64,000 nucleotides of DNA from Eonycteris spelaea. Its lineage: Eukaryota; Chordata; Mammalia; Chiroptera; Pteropodidae. Positions 24,441 to 36,940 of this stretch are shown piece after piece. The stretch is taken from positions 6,908,501 to 6,972,500 of the forward strand of contig PUFA01000034.1 of the NCBI GenBank assembly GCA_003508835.1. The letters run 5' to 3'. Numbering within the stretch: the stretch's first letter is position 1; each line of letters starts with the position of its first letter. Below the pieces are notes generated by a model. It saw only the letters and a list, made by a program, of their open reading frames with translations. It was not told the DNA's origin and did no database searches. Made by a program: the position numbers and the translations under genes.

Positions 24441-26210
24441 ATCATTCTTTTATCTACACTACACATTTATCAGTCAGAATCTAATGATGAAAGCCTAGCC
24501 ATTCCGGATAGCAGAGGAATACAGGGCCTATTATAAGGGTTACAGAACTGTGAGAGGAGGTGGGGATGTGGAGGAGGCTAAACAGCAAAGTCAGCAACAA
24601 CAAAAAAAGAGGTAGAGTCACTGATCCATCGCCTGATACACTAGAGTGGGGGGAAACCTAATCCCAGTGTGTGCATGCGTGTGTGTGTGTGTGTGTGTGT
24701 TTAAATGTGTTTATATATGTGTGCATACACCCCCAGGTATCAGATGAAATTCTGACTCGGGTGCACTACGTAAGTAGAATCCCCTGCAGAGTTTGGCCTC
24801 CACAGAGCTCATTTCTCACTGGGGATACTTCATGTTTTATATTTAAAAAGAAGTGACCAGATCACCGCTTATTTTCCCAAAGTATCATCATAAAGATTAT
24901 TCTTTATCCAAAGACCAAGATTTCAAATTAGAAAAGTCACAACAAACACTTAACAAATCAAAGTTATTCTAAGAACCGAGAAACTTGCCAAGAATATGCT
25001 AAGTTTTTCTAACTATTCCGTGTTTTTAAGTTCTCTTGTTTACAAACTAGAGAGAGTCACACCATCCAATTGTAGACATTCAGGCTTTATAAACGTTTGG
25101 TCTCATGAGTTGCTGTACATCTTATTTCCTGATATATGAAGAAGGAGAAATCCCATCTAACCTTCTCTGGAGACCTCTAAGACGATGATGCTTTTAAAAA
25201 TTTGGGTAACTAAGGGGCACCCCCTGGAAGAGGCTGACTTGATGGAGCATCTCATTCCTCAGAGGGGGTCTCAGAGAATCCTCTGCACTCACTCTCATGG
25301 TGTCTAATACATACCATGTGCATCATAAATATTTGTTGAATAAATGATTGAATGGAATAAATAAAAAAGAAACTGAAGCTAATATAGATATGCGAATCTC
25401 TAGAAATTAGAGCTTTACTTTCTGGCATGACCAAGCAATGATAGAATTTAATACCAAAGGGCTTTCCAAAGCAAAGTCTGGTTGCTAGCACTGACCTTGA
25501 GATAGCAGCAAGTGTGTGTGAGGCACGGAGACACACTAGTCATTCTGTCTGCACAGATGACATACCTGGGGTCAGGCCATTCTCTATTTATACATCCTAA
25601 TTCTTCACGTACTAGACATTTGATCTGGAATGTTAAATTCTTTATAACCAACAGAGCCACTGTCAAACCCATCCAACTCTTGATGAGATCTGCTTTCAGA
25701 TGTTGTGCTCTTAGGCGCACTGTGGTGGGTGCTCCCTGAACCTAATATTTTATTCAGTAAATTAAACATGAAACGCACAATGAGATAACAGGCCAGACGT
25801 CAGGCAAAGTTATTTCTTCTTAAGATGTATCCACAAAGAAATTTAAGAGGGAACAAAGGTTGACACCTTGCAGATGGGTGAGAACTAAATTAAATCCTCA
25901 TCGCGTCCCCATCACAAATAGAAAACACATCCGAGAGCTCTAACGTCTTTCGACATTAAATTACATGCATGTCAAATTTTATAACTGATTATAACTCATT
26001 TCAATACAACACAGGAATTTCTACTGTGCATTGTAAATGCCAAGTGTAAAGACTAAAAGAATGACAATCTTACAGATAATGTGGGTAGCAGAGCAAAACC
26101 TGTTTATGCCTGTCAAGCTATATAGCTGTTTCTGTTTTGTTTGTTTGTTTTTTTCCTTTTAAACACATTTGATATTAAGTCAACACAAGAACATGCTAGG
26201 AAATTCTGTC
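24441..26210. other. Intergenic DNA with a GT microsatellite
   Basis: A (GT)n run lies at 24667-24700. A short L2/MIR-like end (aaatatttgttgaataaatg near 25328) is probable. The small overlapping frames at 25.25-25.74 kb show no known domain. Confidence 0.4.
24667..24700. repeat. (GT)n microsatellite
   Basis: 34 bp of alternating purine-pyrimidine, including one gcatgc interruption. Confidence 0.9.
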
Positions 26211-26268
26211 TCCTGGAGTTACTAGAGTATAAGTAAAATATAATACAGGAGATTGGGATCTTTTTTAC
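26211..26268 (+). repeat. 58-bp tandem duplication, copy 1
   Basis: Starts tcctggagttactagagtat and ends gggatcttttttac. It is followed directly by copy 2, which differs at only three positions. Confidence 0.95.
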
Positions 26269-26326
26269 TCCTGGGGTTACTAAAGTATAAGTAAAATATA
26301 GTACAGGAGATTGGGATCTTTTTTAC
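26269..26326 (+). repeat. 58-bp tandem duplication, copy 2
   Basis: Starts tcctggggttactaaagtat. It matches copy 1 at 55 of 58 positions by hand alignment, and all three differences are A/G transitions, so the duplication is fairly recent or gene-converted. Confidence 0.95.
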
Positions 26327-27014
26327 AGATCCTACTAGACTGTCTGTCCATACTTGCCTCCAGAAGAATTACTGGATGGGCTTGGCTTTACAATCTCAGT
26401 GAAGCAGGATAAATATTTCTTATTTCTCTTCTAGATTATAGTTCTCTGCATATCTGAAAGTGTGCCCATTATGGCTCTAAGGTTTTAGGGTATTCTCTAA
26501 GATACCAGTGAGTTCTACTATATTTGTTTTCTGTGTATTATAATGATTACTTCTAAATCACTGTGGTCTTTAATTTTATCCATTAACCAGTACTACTACT
26601 TTTCACTTCAATATAATGAAAGAATCTCATTACATTGTTTTTGCTTAAACTTTCCTTCTTCTTCTCTTTCTTCCCCTCTATTTTTATATTTTTCCTCTTT
26701 TCTCATCTTTATCTCACTCCTTTCTCATGGTCTGTAAGATTCTGCATGACTGGGTCTTGTTTTTCTCTTTTCCTCCATTTTCCCCCTCATTTTGTTTCCC
26801 ATGCATATAAGTCTCCAGCCCTAAACTTACCATTTTCCAACTAAGAGCTTTCGTGTTTGTTTGTTTGTTTGTTTATTTTGACTTAGAATTCTCTTTTTCA
26901 AGGCTATCATGGACAACTATGCATTGTGTACAGCAGAATTCCAAGATGACACTCAGTTATACTATGTTATTACTGGTTTCCCCAGAATTTTGAAACATAG
27001 GTAGCCTGATCTTC
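26327..27014. other. Intergenic DNA
   Basis: Pyrimidine-rich at 26.65-26.80 kb, producing Phe/Ser-rich chance frames. A short (TTTG)n run lies at about 26854-26878. No gene. Confidence 0.4.
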
Positions 27015-27365
27015 CACTCTAAGAAACTCAGTTTATACATTATATCTTCAGAGAGGTCTTTTATTTACAACCATATGCAAAGTCCCTCTACTCATCTTTT
27101 CTATCCAGTAACTCTTTACCTCATCACCCTGTTGGTTTCATTCATAACACTTATGAAAAGCAGTAAAAATACTGTAAATTTAGTTGTTACGTATTAATCA
27201 TATTTCTTCTTTAGGCCAAAGTTTCTTGAGTTTCGTGACCATCTCTGCCTTATACTAAGTTGTGTTTTGCAATATCTGTAATATCTTAAACCATGTCTGG
27301 CACATACCAAGCCCTCTATAAATCAGTGTTGCGTAAATAAAAAACACAAATGAATAAATTAGTGA
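27015..27365 (+). mobile_element. L2 LINE 3' region
   Basis: Two L2 landmarks in order: the CT-rich coding end (aactctttacctcatcaccc, about 27110) and the 3' tail (tttcgtgaccatctctgcc, catgtctggcacatacc, then a tail of short A-rich and tgaat-type repeats near 27345). Confidence 0.6.
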
Positions 27366-29149
27366 ATAATCTTTTTGGACACATTCATTTTTATTTCTCA
27401 ATGCTAGGTCCTCATTAAATTAGGGTAAATACCAGCCTCACAACAATGGTCTCACCATCGGTTGTGTGAAAACATCACTTCCTTGGTTCCATGAATTTTT
27501 CTTTTCTTTGAAATCTTTTGATTAACATTTAGCTGTGCCTGTGAAATATAGCTTACCAATTAACTCCACTTTCTCATTTTTGCTGATGCACATAGTGCGT
27601 TTGATGACAGCAAGATGTAAGTAAGCCTGAGTGGAAGTTAATATAAGGTGGTAGATGGGGGGAGGCAGAAGAGAGTTGATCGATGGAGAGATAGGAGTGC
27701 CCCATAGAGCTTTTCCATATAGTTTATGGTTCTGTCTGAGGCCTACCTTCTTCCTACATGATTTCAGTTCCGTGGTGGCTCCCTGTGCCTTACAGCTCTC
27801 TGCAAGGGGTTCTCCATTTTGCTCTTCGATACCTTGAAAGGCCACTCAGCCAAAAACAACCCAGAAATGGAGAACAGGAAGGAGTTCTTTATACCTCTAG
27901 GGGAAATTTTCTACTGTAAAGGTATGGGATTTTGTGGCAAAATGTCCTCAGCTCTCTCCATCTTTGGTGGGACACTTCGAAAGCAGTTTGTACATTGTTA
28001 CTCAAAGGGTAGAGCCACAGTTATCAGAAGGCATTGATGGATTCACTAGTGGGTTTATCCTTTCCCCATCTCACTTTCCTTACCTTGTCACTAGCAAGTT
28101 TTGTAATCTCCTTCCAAGTATTTGCCTTAGTACCCACTTTGGGGGGAGGACCCAAACAGACAAGGACCTTTACCTTGTGTCCTCTCATTTAATTTGCATC
28201 CTATTCATCCTCTTCACAGGAACTTCGGTCATAGTTTTGAATTATTGCTTGATAAAAAGTTTAGAATTTTTTTAAAGTAAAAAAAATTCCTGAAGTAAAC
28301 AGAAGTTGATAAAAAATAACGTGGTTTAAGGGCTATGTATCCCAAAGCTGAGCATTCTTATTTAAGCGAAGTTGCTTCTTTCGATCAAGATGATCCAATC
28401 TTTTTAAGATGGACCCATCATCTTTATATTTGTCTAGTAGCATAAAATCTGGTACAATCTAGTAGTTGTAGACAAGCAGACTGATGAGGTTACTAGAAAC
28501 TCTCTTTTACTTCCTATTTTGTTTCTAACAGTACTTTCCTAGGGTCATTGCTATGACTGGAAATGGTGGTGTTATGCATTCACTCAAAATTGGAGAGATG
28601 AGTAGGTTTTCCAGAATTATCTTAAAGAAAATTTAAATGTCAGATTTTCATCCATACTTAATCTCATGAAAAGTATTTGGAAAAACTTTTTTTTATGAAG
28701 TGCTTCGAAATCATTATAACTCTGAAGGTGATGGTTGTGATTAGAAACTGTTCAAGCAAGCAAACACCCACATTTAGTTAGATAAGACTCATCTCTGTAT
28801 ATGTAAGCATTTAAATTCCTGGCTTACTGTTAGATTAATAATGCTGTTTATCTATCATTATTGCTCCTCTCTTTTTTTTTTTTTTTAACTTATCTCCACT
28901 CTCTGGGAAACAGAAGTGGCAAATTTTAATGTACATTGAATCAGTGCCACAATGCTTTTCAGAAACTACTGAGAAAACACATCAACAGATATCTCTCTGA
29001 AATCCTCAATCTTTTAAATAAAGCTCTGAGAGTTTTGAAATAGTGAATCGTAGAGTCAAGTTTTGAATCCAGGCCACTGGACTCCAGAGTCAGTAAATAT
29101 TAAGTAATATTTAAGTAAATATCCTTCAAATCAGATAAAGCCAAAAATA
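27366..29149. other. Intergenic DNA
   Basis: Includes a poly-T run at about 28871-28886 and small frames at 27.52-28.28 kb on both strands without recognisable domains. A weak reversed MIR head (gaatccaggccactggactc) may lie at 29065-29095. No gene supported. Confidence 0.4.
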
Positions 29150-29425
29150 TTCAGTGAATGGGTTAATAACCTAAAAGTGACAAACAAACAAGACAAACAG
29201 AGACTCATGGACATGGACAATAGATTAGTGGTTTCCAGAGGGTAGTGGGGAGGAGGGAAGGGGGAGGGGGAGGTAGACAGGGTAAGGGGGTCAAATATGT
29301 GGTGACAGAAATCCAACTATCAGCGATGAACACACAATGCAATATATATATAGAAACTTACTGGATTTCATTAACCAATGTCACCATAATAAAAATAAAT
29401 ACATTTAAAAAATAAAATACTTAAT
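29150..29425 (+). mobile_element. L1 3' UTR end, bat/laurasiatherian-like
   Basis: Text such as ttagtggtttccagagggta, a G-rich polypurine patch (29242-29291), acacacaatgcaatatatat and the terminal cattaaccaatgtcaccata plus an A-rich tail resembles the 3' end of L1s common in bats and related orders. Only about 275 bp is present. The G-rich patch is the usual polypurine tract of L1 3' UTRs. Confidence 0.65.
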
Positions 29426-29639
29426 CAAACTTAATTACTTTATTATTAATTCAAACTTAAAATTAAAAAATATATTCAGTGAGAATCTACTACAATCAAA
29501 TTGCCATTCTAGAAGTAACTGGTGTTGGTATATCTTTGAAGTACAAGTGATTATATGGACACCAATGTCACAAACGTGTCTTAGAAAGTTGAAAAAATTA
29601 ATTGCAGATTCAGAAGTACAACCCTATGAAATATGCTTA

Positions 29640-29770
29640 ACATTTTTTTTTCCTGATGACGAAACTAAGGTTTTGGGAGGTGAAATAAATTACCCCAATT
29701 CACACATTTTGTGACAGAGCCACAATTTGAACTTAGGCAGCCTGACTGTCCTCCCAATCTTATTGATTGT
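29640..29770 (-). mobile_element. MIR SINE, antisense
   Basis: cctgatgacgaaactaaggt, ttcacacattttgtgacaga and tttgaacttaggcagcctga correspond to reversed MIR core and head. Confidence 0.7.
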
Positions 29771-30054
29771 GTTAAAATAACTGCCATGGATTAATCTTAG
29801 CATCTCTTTTAATCGCTTAATAACTCTCTAACTTTACTTTTTGTTAAAAGGAATTTTCGTTTGACCAAGTACGCATTCAATACGAGGGCTGGAACTATTC
29901 TTTGTAGGAAATATAAGAATGGACTTAAACAGGATCATAAAAATGCAATAGACCTGGGCAAGTGGAAAATCAATGGAGATATTTCTAGGCAAAAGGAGCT
30001 GGCCTTAGATATGAAGGATTCATGTGTGGCAGTGAAATGACAATGATACTGTTA

Positions 30055-30245
30055 TCTTTATGATAGATAAAAGTTATCAGATGCTTACTTTGTTCCAAGC
30101 ATGTACATATCATATGCTTCCTAATGTTCATTTTACAAGTGAACAGTCAATAGTGTAGAGGGGTAAAGTAATTTATCCAAGTCACACATCTAGTAAATTT
30201 CAAAGTTGAGTCTTGAACTAAAGCATGTCTAATTTCAAACCTCAT
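30055..30245 (-). mobile_element. MIR SINE, antisense
   Basis: Reversed MIR with tgttccaagcatgtacat, cattttacaagtgaaca, then ccaagtcacacatctagtaa and gagtcttgaacta. Near full length but diverged. Confidence 0.7.
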
Positions 30246-30249
30246 CTTG

Positions 30250-30765
30250 TCAAGCTTTTGCAATACTATCGACAATTTGGAACAAAAGAAATTTTTATAA
30301 TTAAGAGCTTTTTCTCCCAATGCTGGAAAGATGGCAATCAGTGGAAGTTGTGAATCACAGACTTCTTAGTCAACATTCAGTGCTAAGTTGCTGCTTGAGT
30401 ATGTGCTCAGAAAACACAAGAGAGCTCATTTGCAGACATGGATGGACTCACCGGAAGGAGCCTATAACTGGCCAGACTGCTCAGCACCTAATAACTCTGG
30501 GGTGTTGCTACAATGATTTCATGATGGCATCTTAATTCAGAGCAACCTATTCCCATTGAGGAGCTGGAGACTCTGTGCAAAGAACTTAACACAATGTAAT
30601 AATCTCTTGTCTCTGAAGAAAACAGAGCTGGTCTCACTTCCTTGAAAGTTGGAACTTGCTGTTTAAATGAAATTCTTAGTTAAACTCATCCTGAAGCCCT
30701 AAACGGGGGTGATATTTTTTGACTCTACATTTTTTGGTACATCTGCTTCAGTGCATGCTGTATTC
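30250..30765. other. Intergenic DNA
   Basis: A 71-codon frame (30320-30535) has no recognisable domain. The balanced composition at 30.30-30.70 kb could hide a decayed LTR, but I cannot name one. Confidence 0.35.
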
Positions 30766-30940
30766 TATCTTGTGTTATTAATACTTTTTCACCTGATATA
30801 TCTTTCCTCCTGAATCACCAATATTTACAGGCAGAAACCTAGTCTGAATTACCTGTGTGATTGCATTCTTTATAAGTATTACCTTTCATCATGTCTTGCA
30901 GAAGTATAGGTCTATATTTGTTGAATGAATTAGTTAATTC
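30766..30940 (+). mobile_element. L2/MIR-type 3' end (possible)
   Basis: tctttcctcctgaatcacca followed by a tatttgttgaatgaatta terminal tail. Confidence 0.4.
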
Positions 30941-32090
30941 ATTTGGTTACAAATGAAAGGTAAAGAATTGCAACCATGACCAGTACTTTCATTTTTAAAA
31001 AAATATTCTTATGATTCATGTCTGCTTTCAAAAGTCCAGAGATGGCATTGGTATTGATCGGGCCAAGCACATTCTGGTGCATCTTCAGGGTAACAGGACC
31101 CAAAGTATAACACTGAACATATTTTTATGATTTCTTTATTATTCATGTTACTTGGCTTCTCATACTGTAATGTTCAGGAAAAATATGCACAAATATCTGA
31201 AAGTCTTCATAAGAGGAAAAGTTGAATAATAAGCGTTGGAATTTCCCTTTGAAGAGTTGTTGTTTTTATCCATGTACAAGTTGACCTTCTCATGTGGTGT
31301 GCACATGACAAGGCTTTCAGACTGAAACCAGAGACACAGCCGTGCTCAAATCTCACCCTCCTTCTGTCCTTTGATGTTTTATTTGAATGTTTGTATTGTC
31401 CCCAAAGGAATTAAGAAAAAATACTTCACAAGGGCTTAGAACATCAAACATGAACCACTTTCTTTTAAACTGAAAAATAAAATCAGTGGCAGAACAACTG
31501 GAATAAATATCATAAATTTATAATCAATAATATATATTAATCAATAAATATATATTATTTTTATATATAGTCTGTGTGGTATAGAAGTAGCAAGTTAGGC
31601 ATGATATACATAAGCAAAGGAGAAATTAAATGCATTAAGATAGATATTATATTATTATAATTATTAATATTTTAAAAAGGATTTGAGGAATATCTATATT
31701 TTTACCAAAAGGTATCTAGACCCTTTTACTTCTATTACATTATTAAATTATGGTTTTAGGGTTAATTAATTAACTTGAATATGTAATACTTGCACAACAT
31801 TTTTTTTAAGAGTAAAAGTTAAAAATGAAAAGAATTGTTATAACATCCTTCTCTCCCTTCTCCCCACCTTGTTTAGTCTCTGTCCTTGGAGGAAACCATT
31901 ATTACCAATTCTGAACTTGGACTTGCAGAGATTTTACACACTCGGTTTCTGTCAGTACAATCTAAACCTACCCATTTTATAGTATTTAAGAGTTTCATAA
32001 TGTCTCACGGTATTTATGTTACATTTTACTGTATTTGTTTGCTCTAATGGAATGAAATTCAGAACATTTTACTATTGTTTTATATCTCCC
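30941..32090. other. AT-rich intergenic DNA
   Basis: Extremely AT-rich at 31.50-31.80 kb. No gene or confident repeat. Confidence 0.4.
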
Positions 32091-32094
32091 TCTG

Positions 32095-32330
32095 CAGTGC
32101 TGCTTAAAGTGTGGACTGAAGGCTTTGACTTTCTATAAAATTTTTATTACTGATCTGCAACAAAATAATGGAAATTGTCCATTAGTATTTAGAAACTTTA
32201 ATAACAAATTGATAATGTTACAATAACTCAGTGTATATTCACTGTATTTTACAAAATTATTAGTCTACAACAGATTGTGGGGAAAAAACTCTATTACTGT
32301 TTGAGAAATACAGCATTTGGTTCAGACTCA
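32095..32330. mobile_element. hAT-Charlie-type MER relic
   Basis: Starts cagtgctgcttaaagtgtgg and ends near ttgagaaatacagcattt, which is a degraded inverted version of the start. Such CAGTG ends and a length near 230 bp fit non-autonomous hAT elements. Confidence 0.5.
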
Positions 32331-32391
32331 TAAACAATAACTAATATAGGCACTGACTGAAAATCTATGAAAAGAATAAACGAGTATGTAT

Positions 32392-32535
32392 TTTTTTTGA
32401 GCTTTATTGAGGTATGATTGACAAAACTTGTATACATTTAGGGTGCACAACATGATTTTTTTGATTTGTGTATGCATTTTAAAATGATTACCATAATCAA
32501 GTTAACTAACATATCCACCACCTCACTTAGTTACT

Positions 32536-32627
<92 letters not shown>

Positions 32628-33410
32628 TGAGTGGTGAGAACACTTGAGATCTACTATCTTAGTAAATTTCAAGTATACAGGACATTTTTATTGACTATAT
32701 CCACCATGTAGTACAGTAGGTCTCCAAGGATTGTTCATCTTATAACTGAAAGTTTATACACTTTAATCAAAATCTACTTTTTTTCCTCACTCCTCAGCTT
32801 TTCTATCACTATGAGTTTGACTTTTTTTTTTAAGATTACACATATAAGTGAGATCGTGTGATATTTGTCTTTATCTGGCTTATTTCCCTTAATAGTTTTC
32901 TCCAGATTTATCCATGCTGTAGCAAAAATCAGGACTTCATTTTTTTAAGGCAAGTAATAGTTCAGTGTATGTGCCTATGTGTATGTGTGTGCGTGTTTTG
33001 TGTGTGTGTGATTTTTAACCTTATATATTTATCTATCAACTTAGTTTTTTCCATATCTTGGCTACTGTAAATAATGCTACAATGAATATGAGAGTCCAGC
33101 TATCTCTTCAAAATAGTGATTTTATTTATTTTGGATATATACCCAGAAGTGGGTTTGCTGAATCATATGTTAGTTCTATTTTTAACCTTTTGAAGAGTGT
33201 TCATATTGTTTTTCACAATAGCTGTATCAGTTTACATTCCCACCAAACAATGTCCAAGGTTCCTTTTTCTTCACATTGTTGCCAACACATGTTATCTCCT
33301 GTTTTTTTTTTTTTTTTGATGGTGACCATCCTAACAGGTGTGAGATGATATTTTATTGCAGTTTAGATGTGCATTTCTTGGATGGACAGTAATGTGTATT
33401 TTTTCATATA
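32392..33410 (-). mobile_element. L1 3' segment of a 5'-inverted insertion, antisense
   Basis: Begins with an antisense A-tail (T-run at 32392) and L1 3' UTR (gagctttattgaggtatga), is interrupted by a GA/GT microsatellite, then runs through antisense ORF2 3' coding sequence (tatacccagaagtgggtttg at about 33140, aggtgtgagatgatatttta at about 33336) to ttttcatata at about 33410. It continues across an inversion junction with the next feature. The 96-codon frame at 33058-33348 is an antisense chance frame. Confidence 0.9.
32539..32632. repeat. Compound (GA)n(GT)n(GA)n microsatellite
   Basis: About 52 bp of GA followed by about 28 bp of GT and a short GA end, inside the antisense L1 3' UTR. Confidence 0.95.
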
Positions 33411-34172
33411 CCTACAGAACCACAAATGATCCAAAGCTAAAGGAATTTTGAGCAAGAAAAACAAAGCTGGAAGTATCACATTTCCTGATTTCAAATTATA
33501 CTACAAAGCTATAGTAATCAAAACAGTATGGTACTTGCATAGAAACAGACATATAAACCAATAGAACAGAATCAAAAACCCAGAAATGAACTTGCACATA
33601 TGAGGTCAATGCATTTTCAACAAAAGAACCAAGAATACACAATGGAGAAAGGATATTTTTTCAATAAATGGTATTGAGAAAACAGAATATCCACATGAAA
33701 AAGAGTGAAACTGGACTCTTAACTTATACCATACACAAAAATCAACTCAGCTGGATTAAGGACTTGAATGTAAGACCTAAAACTATAAAACTAAAAGAGA
33801 ACATAGGGGAAGGCTCATTGACATTGATGTCGGCAATAATATTTTGAATTTGACACCAAAAGTAAAGGCAACAAAAGCAAAAACAAGCAAACAGACAAAC
33901 AACAACCTAGTGAGAATACTTAAAACTAAAAGGCTTCTTCTGTACAGCAAAGGAAACTATCAACAAAATGAAAAGTCATTCTACAACCTACTAAATGAAC
34001 GAAAATATTTGTAAATCATATATCTGGTAAGTGGTTAATATCCAAAATATATAAAGAACTCATACAACTCAATAGCCAAAAACAACAACAACAACAACAA
34101 TAACAACAACAACAATTTTAAATGGGCAAAGGATCTGAATAGGTATTTTTGGCATGAAGACATACAGAATGG
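33411..34172 (+). mobile_element. Inverted 5' segment of the same L1
   Basis: Sense-orientation ORF2 text: gaaccacaaatgatccaaag, acaaagctggaagtatcaca, tactacaaagctatagtaat, ending aatgggcaaaggatctgaat and aagacatacagaatgg. In the L1 consensus the end of this segment lies only about ten bases before the start of the antisense segment, so the two were once continuous and the 5' part was flipped. This is the signature of twin priming. Confidence 0.88.
34081..34115. repeat. (AAC)n microsatellite
   Basis: Expansion within the inverted L1 ORF2 segment, at the place where L1 ORF2 encodes an Asn/Lys-rich stretch. Confidence 0.9.
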
Positions 34173-35245
34173 TTCCTACCTGCCTTAGGAAACCAGGTTC
34201 TTAGCTCTCACTCATATAGATCAAAAGGGCGAAGGAGGTCAACGGCCTTTCCTACCTGACTGTGAGATAGCAGATCCAGAGAAAGGAAGAAACATTGATC
34301 CAGTCTTACCTCGGAGGTGTTCATGGACAAGCCAGTGTATCTCCCCTGGGTAAGTAAATGTGAAAGGATTTTCCCAGGATTTCCGAGAAAGTCGAGGTGC
34401 TGACAGAATGCTGCTTTTTTATGGGCAGACACTAGAAGATGAGAACGGAAAAAGAGTTTCCTCTTTTATAGGGGAGAAACAAGTACAGCTCCGAATCTTA
34501 GAAAGAGTGGGGAAAGTTATTTAAATGGAAATGTAAAGGGGAGTGAGAAGGTGACTGCAGCTGCATTCTGGAAAAAGCCAACATTTAAAGGTTAGAATGA
34601 GAAAACTAGCTCTGTTAGTAAAAGAGAAAAATATATATTGCCCATGACCATGCTGAATTTATTGTTCCAGTTAAATGTTTATTAATTAACTAAATTGGTC
34701 TAAAAGAAGATTGATATTGATAAGAATGGCATTGATCAAAATTTCTACTCAAAATAAAAATATATTTTTAGATCAAATGACTTTTTTAGAATGTGTGAAG
34801 ATGTGTTTGCTGAGCATTTGGAGTGAGAGCTGCTGTTCTTGCTAAGAATAGCACATGCTGCTGTGAAATAAAACAAACAGGTGTGAACCACCCAGTTGTC
34901 CCTGATGCCTCAGCAAATCTCACACCCACCACTGAAAATGTCAAACTCAGTTTTGAACCTATAACTCATATCTGTACAATTGTTATTTGAACTTCTTTAG
35001 CCTTCTGTTAGCTTTGCTTCAGAAAAAATAATTATTAGGTACCTAAATAAACACAGAGATATTAAATAGTATGCTGGAAAATGATGGGATACATATCTTA
35101 TTTTTTAAATAGACAATTATGCAGGCAAATCAATTTTTTAGTGTGAGTGGAATTCCAAATAATGCTAGTCTCTTTAAAAATCCTTTGCCAGACAGTTGAC
35201 AAGTTTCCAAATGTAGAACTCATGAGTTTCTTAGGTTGCTACATA
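34173..35245. other. Intergenic DNA next to L1
   Basis: 34.17-34.45 kb is more GC-rich than its surroundings and has a 74-codon minus frame (34208-34432) without recognisable domains. The remainder is AT-rich single-copy DNA. Confidence 0.4.
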
Positions 35246-35620
35246 TTATTTCTGATACAGCAGCATCTGCTATAACTAAGTCCCCAAATAACAATGGCTT
35301 AAACAAGATCATTTCTCTTCCATAGGAATCTGGGGCTCACATGACACAGAGAACCCACTCTCCTTTAATATAGTTATTTTTTAGTCCTTGGATTTTGCCC
35401 ATATCATCATAGTCCAAAGTAACTCACAAGTATTTTACCTAATATGGAGGAAGAAAAGTAAGAGGAGACCACATTCCTCATTTTAAAGACATGAGTTCAT
35501 TCCGCTCATATTCTATGTAACAGAGTTAAATAACATGGCTACAAAGAAGCTTGTCAAGTGAACTCTTGTCTGGAAAGTCATTGGCACAATAAAACTCTCG
35601 AGGTTCTGGGACTATGATAA
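35246..35620. repeat. Unclassified old interspersed repeat
   Basis: Contains caaataacaatggcttaaac and tctggggctcacatgacac, recalling a common mammalian repeat whose family I cannot name with confidence. Ends are uncertain. Confidence 0.35.
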
Positions 35621-35679
35621 ATGAGCACAGCAAGAATTTTAAGGGCAGGTAGCAGTATTTACAACAATTGATTTAAGAA

Positions 35680-36420
35680 ATGGAGAAATCAACTGCTCCC
35701 GGGGAAAGTTTCTCAACCAAAACTGTCAACACAGAACCTACAAAAAGAAAGATAGTTTCTGCTTGATTACATAAAATTTAAAAATTTTGCGTGGCAAGTC
35801 AATGAACAAATAATACATTTTGAGAAAAATCTTAAAACACAGATGCTAATAAAAGTTAAATCTATTTACAATCCAACAGGTCAAGATGTGTTCTACCTCA
35901 CAGTAGAAAACAAACCCAAACACTCAAAAAGGTATGCAAATATGGTCAAAGGAAATGCAAATAAAGCAATAAGATATCACTTTAAACCCATCATACTAAA
36001 AGATTTTTGAAAGTTTCAAGACCTATTCCAATACAGGTACAAAGAAAGGGGATGCTAGATTACTGTTGGGGAAAAGAGAAATTATTTTACCTTTTTAAAA
36101 ACCAATCTGGTAACACTAGGAAGTTTTAAAACATCTTTTAGACCCCACACATAAGAATCTATTACATAGACACAGAAGAGCCAACTGGTAAGATCATAGG
36201 TATTAGTGCTTATGAAGGTTTGGTTTGTAGTGACAAAAACCTGAAAAAAAAGCGAATGCCTAGCAATGGCAAATAGGTGAATAAATTATCAAGCTCCCAT
36301 ATGATGGACTAGATAAGAATTCCTACTTAAGAGGATAAAAGTTATATTCTATTAAGTCATCATAAGAGAATTAGTATAAAATTATGAGAATTAAAGTTAT
36401 ACAGACATTAAGAATATATA
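35680..36420 (+). mobile_element. L1M/L1ME 3' fragment, sense
   Basis: Decayed ORF2 end and 3' UTR: tttctgcttgattacataaa, aaaggaaatgcaaataaagc, ataagatatcactttaaacc, ggggatgctagattactgtt, and a terminal AT-rich region. No usable frame. Confidence 0.75.
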
Positions 36421-36542
36421 TATTCTGAATATATATATTTCGAGTTATAACAATTGCTTTTGAAGGACTTCCATGAGGTATTATTGTGTGAAAGAAAGAT
36501 GCAGAAACTAAGTGTATGAATGTATCCATGTTCTATAAACAC

Positions 36543-36940
36543 CTGAATTATGTTTCACAAGAAGATATGTTGAAGTCCTAATCCCTAGTACCTTTAAACG
36601 TGACTTTATTTGCAAATTGGGTGTTTAATACAATATGACTAGTGTCCTTGTAAGAAAAGAGACACAGGTATGCACAGGGGAGAATATTTGGTGAAGACAG
36701 AGGCTGAGATTGGAGTGATGTGTGTACAAGCCATAAAACACCAAGAATTGCTGGCAATCCCTAGAAGCTAGGAAAGATCCATGGATCAAATGTTGTCTCA
36801 GAACTTCCAGAAGGAAGCAACCCTGACAGTGTCTGGCTTTGGGTATTCTGGCTTCCACAATGACAGGAGAGTAAATTTCTGTCATTTTAAGCTACCCGGG
36901 GTAATGGCATTGCTACAGCCACCCTAAGAAATGAAGACAA
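36543..36940 (+). mobile_element. MLT1-type LTR, sense
   Basis: Follows the MLT1 order: ctgaattatgtttcacaag, agtcctaatccctagtacc, gtgactttatttgcaaattg, gtccttgtaagaaaagaga, then ctggcttccacaatgacagg, agtaaatttctgtcatttta and a degraded 3' end. Solo LTR, no internal region seen. Confidence 0.8.

Noticed and set aside
34081..34115. CRISPR-like short direct repeats
   Set aside because: Simple AAC microsatellite inside L1. No repeat-spacer structure occurs anywhere in the window.
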